A DNA stretch of 37,520 bases from the NCBI RefSeq assembly GCF_024055575.1, contig NZ_JAMXOE010000036.1, positions 1 through 37,520 on the forward strand. Reading direction: 5' to 3'. The notes beneath the pieces are model-generated. The model saw only the letters and a list, made by a program, of their open reading frames with translations. It made no database searches and was not told the origin of the DNA. A program made the translations under genes and the position numbers. This document shows, piece by piece, positions 1 through 7,556 of this stretch. The stretch's first letter is position 1. Every line of letters starts with the position of its first letter. This DNA is from Mucilaginibacter flavidus (lineage in GTDB: Bacteria; Bacteroidota; Bacteroidia; Sphingobacteriales; Sphingobacteriaceae).

Positions 1-115
1 TCAGTTTGGCCCGGAATACCCTGGTCAATTTGCCCGGAATGGGGTGGTCAATTTGCAGCGGAATCGGGTGTCAACCTATCCCGGAATCAGGTGGTCAATA
101 TCAGCGGAATATCCA
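1..115. mobile_element. IS21-type insertion sequence end (body lies left of the window)
   Basis: About five tandem copies of a 20-24 base unit, each with a GGAAT core followed by GGTGGTCAATTTG-like sequence, run to a terminal CA at 115. Multiple internal end repeats with TG...CA termini are characteristic of IS21-family ends. Read into the element, on the minus strand, it starts TGGATATTCCGCTGATATTG. No istA or istB is in view, so the family call rests on the end sequence alone. Confidence 0.7.
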
Positions 116-953
116 ATTTAAGGACATTTTCTTGACAAGTCATACAATATTTTAATAAATGTCATTATTTATAAAAGACGCTTATATGTCAGGGGTATAA
201 AATGCTGTTTTAGAAATAAGAGTTATTTATTAGAGGGTGGTGGATGTGATGGTTAATTATTACGTATTGCTAAGCGCTAGCTTGAACAAAAGGCAAGGAA
301 ATGCTGCATGTACACAACCTTATACACAGTTCGGAAAACCGAAAGGATCACAAAATATTTTAAACTGTGCTCTGAAATGCTTATCTTCCCGCGCAGGTGC
401 ACGCGCAGTAGTACTGTTTACAGTAATCAACCTTTTTCTATATTCCAAATAATATTTAAACTTTGTTCGAACTCAACTAAACTACTCTAGATTATACACT
501 ACTTACAGAATAGATACTACGCGCGCGAAGCCAACAGGCTGTAAGTAGGAACGAACTTGTAAGTGTCTCCTCCTCACGAAGCCTTGGGTCAATCTCTATT
601 ACAAAAATGCCCCCCCCCACCGCAGATGTTACTAGAATATACACCGTTGTAGAGCTATCCCCAATACAGTTCGAACAAAATAGTCGGATGGATATTTTTT
701 GTCGAAGGAATTTGTATGTCTTGAAAATGTAAGCCATAGTCATGAATTGATAAAACACAATTAGGCAGGTATATACAAAGCCCCAGCCCATGGTGCCCTT
801 CTACACAAGTTCGGACCATATATCCACAAGCCAGGACCACCCCATCCATCACACCCACCTCCGGTGTTTGCGTCGCAAGCCCCCCGCCATACCGGGAGAG
901 AAACGCAATCAAACAAATTCAATTATTAATTTCTAATCAAAAATTTATTAATC
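116..953. other. 838-base gap without a supported gene
   Basis: Reading frames of 60-100 codons occur on both strands, but none has a recognisable family, a good ribosome site or a sensible composition. The stretch 500-910 is richer in G and C than the surroundings and holds a run of nine C at 610-618. It looks like decayed or untranslated sequence between the IS21-type end and the first gene. The AT-rich stretch 910-953 probably contains the promoter of the gene at 954. Confidence 0.5.
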
Positions 954-1409
954 ATGACAACTATTACAGCAGTCAACAATGGAGAGCAGGCAGCAAAATT
1001 AGCTGAAGCTACAAAAAATGGAGCTAAAACGTTATCAGGGGGATTAAATGTTCCTGAAGGCACGCATGAGTTTTTAACGGCAGAAAAAAATGCTTTTGGC
1101 ATCCTTAATGTTAAATCAACAGTTTCTGGACAATGGGCTTTACCAATTGTTGCTGGTACAATGACATTAGAGGGCGGTAAAAGCAAGGAAACTTTTGAAA
1201 TATCTGCTAAGCCCGGCGCCAAAAATCTTGTCATTCCTGATGCATTTTATGTTACAATGCAAACAAACACAAGCTATTCAATTACGATTGAAATGCGTAA
1301 AGGCAAAAAGGTTGTAACTAACGTACAAACATCAGTATTTGAGGAAAATGTAATCCCTGACAATAAAGTTCGTACAACATCTTCGAAGAAGAAAACATTG
1401 GCATTTTAA
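954..1409 (+). CDS. Small beta-rich protein of unknown function, upstream of a RecA-like ATPase
   Basis: I do not recognise the 151-residue product. It has no signal peptide or membrane segment. Residues 25-125 alternate hydrophobic and polar positions in a way that suggests beta strands, and it ends in a Ser/Lys-rich tail (TSSKKK). The ATG follows an AT-rich leader, and a strong terminator at 1411-1435 closes the gene, so it is its own transcription unit ahead of the ATPase at 1527. Sak4-like phage recombinases are often encoded near a single-strand-DNA-binding protein. A small basic-tailed beta protein in this position could play that part, but no OB-fold motif is visible, so this is only a guess. 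That the frame is a real gene is well supported by the terminator and codon pattern. Confidence 0.7.
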   Translation: MTTITAVNNGEQAAKLAEATKNGAKTLSGGLNVPEGTHEFLTAEKNAFGILNVKSTVSGQWALPIVAGTMTLEGGKSKETFEISAKPGAKNLVIPDAFYVTMQTNTSYSITIEMRKGKKVVTNVQTSVFEENVIPDNKVRTTSSKKKTLAF

Positions 1410-1410
1410 G

Positions 1411-1435
1411 GAAAGGGCTTCGGCCCTTTTTTTTT
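1411..1435 (+). terminator. Rho-independent terminator
   Basis: Stem AAAGGGC, tetraloop TTCG, complementary GCCCTTT, then an unbroken T run, directly after the stop of the gene at 954-1409. This is a textbook intrinsic terminator. Confidence 0.9.
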
Positions 1436-1526
1436 AATTGAGTTTACAACGCATCAATGACTTTGATGGCTCCCAAGTGCGTTCGAACATCGTTGACGCA
1501 TATCTCTTACCATTAAAAATTAAATC

Positions 1527-2372
1527 ATGCAATTACAAACAGCACAACGCAGAAATGCAAAAATTCGGCTAGGACTACAAGGACCTAGCGGTTCCGGCAA
1601 AACAATGTCCGCGTTATTGATAGCCTTTGGCCTGATCGGTGACTGGACAAAAATAGGAGTAATCGATACAGAAAACCGTTCTAGTGAGCTCTACTCGCAG
1701 ATAGGAAACTACCAAGTATTACATCTTAACCCCCCGTTTTCACCTGAACGTTATATAGAAGCCATTCAAGTCTGTGAACAATCCGGGATAGAGGTAATTA
1801 TTATTGACAGCACAAGCCACGAATGGAATGGCCAAGGGGGGATATTAGAGGTACATGGAAATATGGTTGGCAATAGTTTTACCAATTGGTCCAAATTGAC
1901 TCCGCGACACAACCTTTTTATCAACACCATCTTACAAAGCCCTTTACATATTATTTGTACAATCCGATCAAAAACTGAATATGTGTTGAGTGAAAAGAAC
2001 GGCAAGCAGGTGCCCGAAAAGGTTGGCCTTACAGGTATTCAGCGCGAAGGACTTGACTTCGAACTAACCTTAGTACTTGAAATGGATATTAAGCACCATG
2101 CAGTTGCTACAAAGGACAGAACTGGGTTATTTATGGACAAGCCTGAATTTACACCAAATGAAGGTACCGGCGAGCAAATACTAAAATGGTGCGAATCAGG
2201 TATTTCCAAAGAGGCAGTAACTGACATGATAAGGACCAGCGGCAGTATGCAAACGCTTCGCGAAATATTCAACAAACACCCCGAATTTCAAGTATTGCTG
2301 AATGCAGAATTTTCTGCCAGGAGAAAGCAGCTTGAACCTAACCCAAAGTCAAAAACACCAGTTAAATCTTAA
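1527..2372 (+). CDS. RecA-like P-loop ATPase (AAA_24 / Sak4-like)
   Basis: The 281-residue protein has a clear Walker A motif, GPSGSGKT, at residues 19-26 and a Walker B strand EVIIID ending at Asp94. The order and spacing fit the AAA_24 family of phage and plasmid nucleotide-binding proteins, which includes the Sak4 single-strand-annealing recombinases. Members help DNA replication or recombination of mobile elements. The C-terminal 60 residues are charged and probably helical. The ATG at 1527 is preceded by an AT-rich leader after the terminator at 1411-1435. The next gene begins 10 bases after the stop, so the two are probably co-transcribed. The ATPase class is secure; a recombinase role is inferred from family resemblance. 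Confidence 0.8.
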   Translation: MQLQTAQRRNAKIRLGLQGPSGSGKTMSALLIAFGLIGDWTKIGVIDTENRSSELYSQIGNYQVLHLNPPFSPERYIEAIQVCEQSGIEVIIIDSTSHEWNGQGGILEVHGNMVGNSFTNWSKLTPRHNLFINTILQSPLHIICTIRSKTEYVLSEKNGKQVPEKVGLTGIQREGLDFELTLVLEMDIKHHAVATKDRTGLFMDKPEFTPNEGTGEQILKWCESGISKEAVTDMIRTSGSMQTLREIFNKHPEFQVLLNAEFSARRKQLEPNPKSKTPVKS

Positions 2373-2382
2373 TCTTATAACC

Positions 2383-3375
2383 ATGAAAAAAGAACTGAAG
2401 GATTCATCCGTAATGGTGCTGTCCGAACCAATCAAAACTATGGAGCATAGAGCCTTGACAGAAAAAACTTTTATAGAGGCCAATACCTTGCCGGTTACAC
2501 TTGATGAAATTAAAATGCATCACGTTATCCCGGTATTTATTAAGGATAATGAACCGGTCATAAGCCACAGCGATTTTATCGAAGTGATGCAGGAAGTTGC
2601 CGGCCATGCTTATAAAGGCGAAACCATACTGCAACCGGCAATAAGAATGAGCCACCCTATTAAAGGCCGGATACCAGAAGCCAAACATAAGACGGCTAAA
2701 GACCTGCTGGAATCGGAAAAAACAATCTATTATGAACGTATGGCGTTCGCTATCGAAATTCCTACTATTTATGACGAGATAAGTGGGCAGCAACTGTCTT
2801 TAACCATTGGCGGCATTAAAGCCTACAACCTAGACAATATGTATGCCCGTAAAGGTTCGGACGAACATTTTAAACTGTTTATAGGCTTTGAGAATAAAGT
2901 ATGTACAAACCTATGTATTTGGTCCGATGGCTTTGTACGGGACCTGAAAGTGAAGTCAATTAAGCAATTAATGGATGGCATCTATCAGATGATTAGTTTA
3001 TACAATGCTGAAAGACATATCCAAGAGTTAAAGCAGCTTCCGGGTCATAGTCTCACGGAACAGCAGTTTGCATTATTGATCGGCCGGGCGAGGCTTTATC
3101 CAAACTTGCCAAACCACCTGAAAAAAGATATACCGGAATTGTTATTTAATGATACTCAGTTAGGTACCCTGGTGAGGGATTATTATAAGGATGACAGCTT
3201 TTCACGCAATGACGATGGTTCAGTAAATCTATGGAATCTGTATAATCTTTTCACCGGTGTTAATAAGAGCAGTTATATTGATTCTTTTCTTGATAAGTCA
3301 CACAACGCCTCGCTATTTACCAGGCAATTGCTTAACGGGCTTCAAGGAAGTTCGGACAACTGGTTTCTAACCTAA
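2383..3375 (+). CDS. DUF3871-family protein
   Basis: The 330-residue product matches my memory of the DUF3871 family of Bacteroidota plasmids and conjugative elements: an N-terminal segment reading IEANT...LDEIK...HVIPVFIKDNEP...HSDFIE, then an alpha/beta body. The function of the family is not known. I place the start at 2383 because an in-frame ATG there lies just after the stop of the ATPase at 2372. An upstream start at 2302 would overlap that gene by 70 bases. There are no membrane segments. The association with a Sak4-like ATPase suggests a part in element replication or maintenance. Confidence 0.8.
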   Translation: MKKELKDSSVMVLSEPIKTMEHRALTEKTFIEANTLPVTLDEIKMHHVIPVFIKDNEPVISHSDFIEVMQEVAGHAYKGETILQPAIRMSHPIKGRIPEAKHKTAKDLLESEKTIYYERMAFAIEIPTIYDEISGQQLSLTIGGIKAYNLDNMYARKGSDEHFKLFIGFENKVCTNLCIWSDGFVRDLKVKSIKQLMDGIYQMISLYNAERHIQELKQLPGHSLTEQQFALLIGRARLYPNLPNHLKKDIPELLFNDTQLGTLVRDYYKDDSFSRNDDGSVNLWNLYNLFTGVNKSSYIDSFLDKSHNASLFTRQLLNGLQGSSDNWFLT

Positions 3376-3397
3376 CAACCGGCTAACCCATCTCAAC

Positions 3398-3643
3398 ATG
3401 AATTATTATGAGATAAATCGGTACTGCAGCCCTAAAAGCTTACTGGTAATTACACCGAAGGGAACGCTAATCAGGATTTACTGCCCGTTCCAGGTGCTTT
3501 GCATCGACCCAGTGGATGACTTGAGTGAGTTCGGACTATATATGGTCGGTTCTGTTTTAATGTCCGAGGCGGGGCTAATTGTGTATGAAATAAATAACGT
3601 TTCGTATCACCACCATTTTTTCCTTATATGTGCTGATGAATAG
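3398..3643 (+). CDS. Small conserved-type protein downstream of DUF3871
   Basis: An 81-residue product starting MNYYEINRY with a mixed beta-strand pattern and a C-terminal His cluster (YHHHFF). It begins 22 bases after the DUF3871 stop on the same strand, so it is probably the last gene of that operon. I do not recognise a family. The His-rich segment could bind metal, but nothing else supports that. The reading frame has ordinary composition and a clean start, which makes it a likely but unproven gene. Confidence 0.55.
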   Translation: MNYYEINRYCSPKSLLVITPKGTLIRIYCPFQVLCIDPVDDLSEFGLYMVGSVLMSEAGLIVYEINNVSYHHHFFLICADE

Positions 3644-3980
3644 CACGAGGCTTTATGCTGTATTTTGTTTGCTGTGCTTTTGAGACGGTTTTAGCCTTGA
3701 ATAAAAAAACCACTGAAAATGAACAGAAAAATCTTAGCTATGCTTTTTTAAAACTTTGTATACCTTTACATCAAGAAAATTTAAAAAGAATAGTTATAAA
3801 CGGCGATTCGCTTTAAAAATCCCTGATCTGAAACCGACCAAGTTTTAACAGTGTACCAGGGAAGTATAAGCTAACGCCCATGCTGAATAAGCGTGGGCTT
3901 GCTTTGCTTTTGGTACACGGGCTCTTGGTCGGGCCTCAGGTCTTAAGTAATAGTAAGTTCCACGCTTAACCAGTAAAACA
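3644..3980. other. Intergenic region with a structured element
   Basis: There is no supported gene on either strand. The stretch 3644-3824 is unremarkable AT-rich sequence. The stretch 3825-3943 folds into one long nested hairpin, listed separately. A minus-strand reading frame at 3845-4147 overlaps that hairpin and the next gene and is not credible. Confidence 0.6.
3825..3943. repeat. Long nested imperfect inverted repeat (about 119 bases)
   Basis: Four pairs of arms nest around one centre. The outermost are GATCTGA...CCGACCAAG (3825-3842) with CTTGGTCGG...TCAGGTC (3924-3942). Inside them GTGTACCA (3851-3858) pairs perfectly with TGGTACAC (3911-3918), then AAGC (3868-3871) with GCTT (3901-3904), and finally GCCCATGCT (3876-3884) with AGCGTGGGC (3890-3898) around the loop GAATA. 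It could be a structured RNA, a palindromic MITE-like repeat or a recombination/transfer site. It lies directly upstream of the gene at 3981. Confidence 0.75.
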
Positions 3981-4442
3981 ATGAAACCTAACTTTAAACC
4001 TTTATTTACGTGCTTTATTATCTTACTTTCCACATGCCTTATAGTTAAGGCCCAATTAATACCATCTGCTAAACTTGAAACAAAAAAAGTGATGAATGGG
4101 TCAAAACTAATTTCCGCTGAGGTCGGTGATAGCTTAGCCTTAAACAATTATTCATTTAAGGCGTGGCATAGAATTGGTTTATCGGCAGACGAATCCTTTA
4201 CCTTTTATTCATTAAAAACCGAACTTACTTCTCGACCTGTTGTAGTCGTTATTGATAAAGCTATCATAAAAAAACGAAATCTCAAAACTGGCGATACCCG
4301 ATATGTTGCATTTGGGCATAATGAGTTTGATCATGATTTAACCTATAAATTGGTTCTTTTTTATCGTCGCAATATATTGTATGTCGTTCAAATATTCGAA
4401 TATATCAAAGGGCAGTCTACGACGATGTTTATGTACTCATAG
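3981..4442 (+). CDS. Secreted or periplasmic protein of unknown function
   Basis: The 153-residue product begins with a basic N-terminus and a hydrophobic core (residues 7-25, LFTCFIILLSTCLIVKA) that reads as a Sec signal peptide, with probable cleavage after KA. The mature part is about 125 residues of mixed alpha/beta character and matches no family I can name. It stands alone on the plus strand. The long hairpin at 3825-3943 ends 37 bases before its start and could lie in its leader. It converges with the PIN operon, whose last gene ends 22 bases away. Confidence 0.65.
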   Translation: MKPNFKPLFTCFIILLSTCLIVKAQLIPSAKLETKKVMNGSKLISAEVGDSLALNNYSFKAWHRIGLSADESFTFYSLKTELTSRPVVVVIDKAIIKKRNLKTGDTRYVAFGHNEFDHDLTYKLVLFYRRNILYVVQIFEYIKGQSTTMFMYS

Positions 4443-4463
4443 CTTTACAAATAAAAAGAAATA

Positions 4464-5012
4464 TTAATATTTTAGGTTTGTAATAACCGGAACTTCCCTG
4501 AGCGGATGATGGATTAAATCATTATCCCTTGTAAATATCATCCATTTTTTTCGAGCTGCTATTTCTAAAAAATAACAATCGTTAAAATCTCCATTGTAGC
4601 ACATTTTGCCAATTTTGTCCAAATCTAATAGCTGAAAGTCATCGGGAAAAGGACTGGCCAGTTTGATAATATTTTTGTTTACGGAATTTAGAAAATCAAT
4701 TATTTCTTTGTAGTTTTCAGTTTGCCGATAGTGATCTTTAAACTTGTCTTTTCTGGCATTTTCAGGTTTTATTTTCCATGCTTGAAAATCGTCTCTTATA
4801 ACAACATTGGAAACCTCTGATAGAACAAGAGATGTCACATATAAATTAGCGTTAACGCTCTTACATACTTCAAAGAATTTAGTGATTTGTTCTTGAATGT
4901 CTACCTTATATTCTGCCAAAGGTGCAAATGCATAAAGAAGAACATTTGTATCCAAAAAAATATGATGGCTACCTTTAGGCTCAAATTCTCTTAGTTGGAA
5001 GGTTTCGGACAT
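4464..5012 (-). CDS. PIN-domain nuclease (VapC-like fold), third gene of the GHKL-DUF4325-PIN operon
   Basis: The 182-residue product has the acidic cluster of PIN ribonucleases: Asp21 in FLDTNVLLY, Glu66 in LVLSEVSNV, Asp142/Asp145 in GDFNDCYFLE, and Asp163/Asp165 in FTRDNDL. PIN domains are Mg/Mn-dependent RNases, often toxins. It is longer than a typical VapC (about 130 residues) because of an insert around residues 75-120. Its ATG overlaps the stop of the DUF4325 gene by one base (TAATG), so the two are translationally coupled. No classical VapB-type antitoxin is next to it. In this operon the STAS-like and ATPase partners are the obvious candidates for control, which is inference. Confidence 0.85.
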   Translation of the reverse strand: MSETFQLREFEPKGSHHIFLDTNVLLYAFAPLAEYKVDIQEQITKFFEVCKSVNANLYVTSLVLSEVSNVVIRDDFQAWKIKPENARKDKFKDHYRQTENYKEIIDFLNSVNKNIIKLASPFPDDFQLLDLDKIGKMCYNGDFNDCYFLEIAARKKWMIFTRDNDLIHHPLREVPVITNLKY

Positions 5013-5347
5013 TATTCAAAAGTTTGATCCATGCGCTCATTAAATGAACGTTTATCTATGAAATACTCTTTAGCCCTTTCGATCACTTTTTTCAGAATCG
5101 ACAAATCGTCCGAAGATATATTTTTTATATGTAGCAAGGCATTAAGTTCCTCGGAGCTATATTTTGCATATAATCGCCCTACAGCTGCATTTAGAAATGC
5201 CGACGTAATAATTTCAATTCCTTTAAAATCCAAATCAATCGCAGAGTTGGTTCCGATTTCTTTTTGAATTATATTATAAATTAGTTCACCAGAAGTAGGG
5301 GTCAGCGCACTATCGCCTCCAATGGTTTCACGAATATTTAAGGTCAT
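5012..5347 (-). CDS. DUF4325 (STAS-like) protein
   Basis: The 111-residue product fits the STAS-like DUF4325 family: an N-terminal helix, the segment SAIDLDFKGIEIITSAFLNAAVGRL (residues 35-60) that resembles the central strand-loop-helix of anti-sigma-factor antagonists, and a helical C-terminus. STAS proteins bind GHKL-type kinases and act as switchable partners. It sits between a GHKL ATPase gene (21 bases upstream) and a PIN gene with which it shares one base. The context suggests it carries the ATPase state to the nuclease. That role is inferred; the family assignment is from memory of its conserved central motif. Confidence 0.75.
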   Translation of the reverse strand: MTLNIRETIGGDSALTPTSGELIYNIIQKEIGTNSAIDLDFKGIEIITSAFLNAAVGRLYAKYSSEELNALLHIKNISSDDLSILKKVIERAKEYFIDKRSFNERMDQTFE

Positions 5348-5368
5348 TTCTTTGAGTATTTAAAGATA

Positions 5369-6265
5369 CTAAAAAATATTACTTGTATTTTGTTTTTCGT
5401 TTGTTAAAATATAAAAATTGGGATCCCCTAACTTTATTTCTAAAGTTACAATTGTTCCCGGAAAATCTAATTCTTGCCCTATAAAATTAACTTTACCATC
5501 AAAAATTTCCACGAAACCATTTCCTGAAACGATTTGCAATTTTCCTTTATTGTATGAAATTAAATCCTGCAATAATTTAAGACCCAGCCCTCCTGGTTCA
5601 CTCCCTTCCTTTGTTGTATTACCGTCGATAAGAGCCCATCTTATTGCCTCATTTCCAGACAAGTTTTTCGATAAATAATTATTTACATTAGCTGTAATGG
5701 TATTACCCAAATCCACAAACGTTATCAAAACCTTTGGATTTGCCTTAATATTAAATAGCTGACCACAGCAATATACATATTCACAGCCGGCATGGGTTAT
5801 AGCATTTATACATATTTCAAAAATATTTCTAAGAATTGCCTTTTTAGCAGGGGCACTCATTTGTGGCATTCCTGGTTTGCCAAATAATTCTAACGAAAAA
5901 AATTCTTTTGCAGCAGCCTCATCACTAAGATTAAATTTTTTATAGGGAATGCTTGTTAAAAAATACCGAGGTGCATAAAATGTATACCCGAACGCTTCTA
6001 AAAACTCATTGCGAGCTAATACCCTTAAAATTTGGATTCTTACATTTTGTAGGCTGACATTTTTATTTCGAATTTTTAGGCCTTCCAAAATATTACCTAA
6101 AACAGCACACAGATTTCCTTCAATAAATGAACAAGCCTCAAAATCGACAATAATTTCTTTACAGTCTAGTAATAATGCGGAACCAGCAACCCATGATAAA
6201 AATGCATACCCTTCTTTATCAGCTTTTAGACTTTGTGGAATCGGGATATTGAACAAGTTGACCAT
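5369..6265 (-). CDS. GHKL (HATPase_c) ATP-binding protein with N-terminal STAS-like region
   Basis: The 298-residue protein has a C-terminal Bergerat ATP-binding fold. The N box is IFEICINAITHAG (Glu150, Asn154), the G1 box is FVDLGNTI (Asp185), and the G2 box is PGGLGLKLL (residues 224-232). The N-terminal 100 residues, with IIVDFEACSFIEGNLCAVLG, resemble a STAS domain. There is no sensor, membrane segment or phospho-acceptor His box, so it is not an ordinary sensor kinase and is closer to anti-sigma-like kinases of the RsbW type. It is the first gene of a three-gene operon with DUF4325 and PIN proteins. A partner-switch control of the nuclease is a reasonable model but is inferred. Confidence 0.8.
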   Translation of the reverse strand: MVNLFNIPIPQSLKADKEGYAFLSWVAGSALLLDCKEIIVDFEACSFIEGNLCAVLGNILEGLKIRNKNVSLQNVRIQILRVLARNEFLEAFGYTFYAPRYFLTSIPYKKFNLSDEAAAKEFFSLELFGKPGMPQMSAPAKKAILRNIFEICINAITHAGCEYVYCCGQLFNIKANPKVLITFVDLGNTITANVNNYLSKNLSGNEAIRWALIDGNTTKEGSEPGGLGLKLLQDLISYNKGKLQIVSGNGFVEIFDGKVNFIGQELDFPGTIVTLEIKLGDPNFYILTNEKQNTSNIF

Positions 6266-6534
6266 TTATATTTAGCGAATATATAACCATATATTTTGAT
6301 TAGAGGTATTGAAACGCAATTTTAACGCTAAAATGATGTGAAACATACTTAATTACTATCAAACTAAAACATGCAGTCTAAAGGGATAATAGACATAAGC
6401 AATCATTCGTTCGTAAAAGACACATTAGCGCGTTCAGCAATTTTTATAAGCTAGTTCAATAAATATCAATGTCCCCTTCCAGGAAATGTTTTAAAGATAA
6501 AAAAGAAAGTTTCTTTTTCACACTTCGTTCGTGC

Positions 6535-6879
6535 TTAATCTAAAGTAGTACTATCTTGTTCGTGCCCTGCCGATAGTATACTGGCAACCGGAAGTCCAGC
6601 TGCTGCCTTTTGTTTGGTCGCCTGCAGATTTAGCAACCGCCCCGCTGACACATGGGGCCAATCCATGGGACTAAGTAGCCCTTCAGAGTTTGCCTTTCTC
6701 CTGGTTGGGTCTGCTTCACACTCGCGGCGGCTCACATGAAGACAACTCATTCCCGAAACGCACAACAGTAAGCTGAACGACCGAACTTGATTAAGGAAAT
6801 CATCTGTTACATCAAAGATAGCCTCCACAAGTAAAGCAGTAAAGGGGCTTTCGCTGCATAAACCCACGCAGCCTTTCAC
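6535..6879 (-). CDS. Doubtful 114-codon reading frame, unknown
   Basis: The frame opens with GTG (no ATG is available) and runs 114 codons without a stop in a GC-richer patch. The product has Cys and Arg/Glu clusters (SRRECEADPTRRKANSEG) and no family I can name. There is no strong ribosome site. Its phrasing gives me a vague sense of a sequence that recurs in Bacteroidota mobile elements, which could equally mean a conserved non-coding segment. Treat it as unproven. Confidence 0.25.
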   Translation of the reverse strand: MKGCVGLCSESPFTALLVEAIFDVTDDFLNQVRSFSLLLCVSGMSCLHVSRRECEADPTRRKANSEGLLSPMDWPHVSAGRLLNLQATKQKAAAGLPVASILSAGHEQDSTTLD

Positions 6880-7190
6880 ACACAGCCCATTTCTTCCACG
6901 ATCCCCTTGACAGCTTTACTTGCTCTTGCTTTTGGTTGCTTAACAGTTGATAACCTAAAAACCTATGATTTTAAAAAGCGATATCTTATAAACGAGTTCG
7001 GACGCTCCAGCGTCCGTTGCCGCTCGCGCGATCTGTCACACGACCTAGGCGCTTAGGTAACACACAAAAAGGTTTTGGTGATTGTATTGTGAAAAAAGCT
7101 CGCGAGGATTAATCCTGAAAAAGTTCCCAACTCAACTAAAGCGACATGTTTCATTAAATAGTGTATGTAATACTGTATGCATAAAATACA

Positions 7191-7332
7191 AAAACCGCTT
7201 TAGAACTAATCTAAGCGGTTTCTTGTACTCCTAACGATACAAATATCCAAACATTTTGTAGAAGATATACGGCTTTTAGGGCTTTTAATAGCATAAATCA
7301 AGATACGTGACGGGAATAAAATCCGGACGTTT
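7191..7332. repeat. Left copy of the direct repeat flanking the metal island
   Basis: A hairpin (AACCGCTTTAGA at 7193-7204 with TCTAAGCGGTT ending at 7220) is followed by TTGTACTCC (7223-7231) and 101 further bases ending CGGACGTTT. The right copy at 18058-18199 has the same order, the same TTGTACTCC, and aligns without gaps for 109 bases from TGTACTCC with about three quarters identity by eye. The hairpin stems differ in sequence. Confidence 0.8.
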
Positions 7333-7543
7333 GTTCGTTCGTCTTTAGTTTGTAGAATAAAATTTAATTAAAAACTTGTCCAAACCATAGCGGCCAGTTG
7401 TTCTAAAATATTTATTTTACGCTCATGATGAATCATTTAATGTAACACCAATTTACTTCATGTTTGATTTTAAAGTTTACAGTTTAACGTATTTTATTAC
7501 AGAATTTGATTTTAATTAAGAGTGACGTTAATCATAAATATGT

Positions 7544-7551
7544 TACTTTTG
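7544..7551 (+). promoter_or_regulatory. Bacteroidota -7 box TACTTTTG
   Basis: It matches TAnnTTTG and ends five bases before the ATG at 7557, so the transcript would have almost no leader. No clear -33 TTG element is seen. Confidence 0.5.
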
Positions 7552-7556
7552 TCTGA

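Larger units (their letters stand above)
6266..7556. other. 1.3-kb gene-poor region
   Basis: It holds one doubtful minus-strand frame (6535-6879), a perfect A/T palindrome AAAAAGAAA-G-TTTCTTTTT at 6500-6518, a palindrome CGGACGCT-CC-AGCGTCCG at 6999-7016, and the left copy of the island-flanking repeat (7191-7332). The part 6535-7060 is visibly richer in G and C than its neighbours. It may be the scar of an older insertion. Confidence 0.5.

Noticed and set aside
237..490. Two overlapping plus-strand frames of 71 and 60 codons
   Set aside because: No recognisable product, no ribosome site, odd composition, and they overlap each other in different frames in a decayed stretch.
492..912. Two overlapping minus-strand frames of 99 and 85 codons
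   Set aside because: Overlapping frames in a GC-rich non-coding patch with the nine-C run, with no sensible protein features.
3825..3943. Integron attC site
   Set aside because: An attC would need conserved R and L boxes with GTTRRRY ends and extrahelical bases. Those are not seen and no integron integrase is near.
3845..4147. Minus-strand frame of 100 codons
   Set aside because: It is formed by the long hairpin and the antisense of the secreted-protein gene. The Arg/Ala/Pro repeats come from the palindrome.
7223..7231. tRNA 3' end (TTGTACTCC read as an acceptor stem on the minus strand)
   Set aside because: No T-loop GGTTCGA or anticodon arm follows at either copy, and the conserved 101 bases do not fold as a tRNA.
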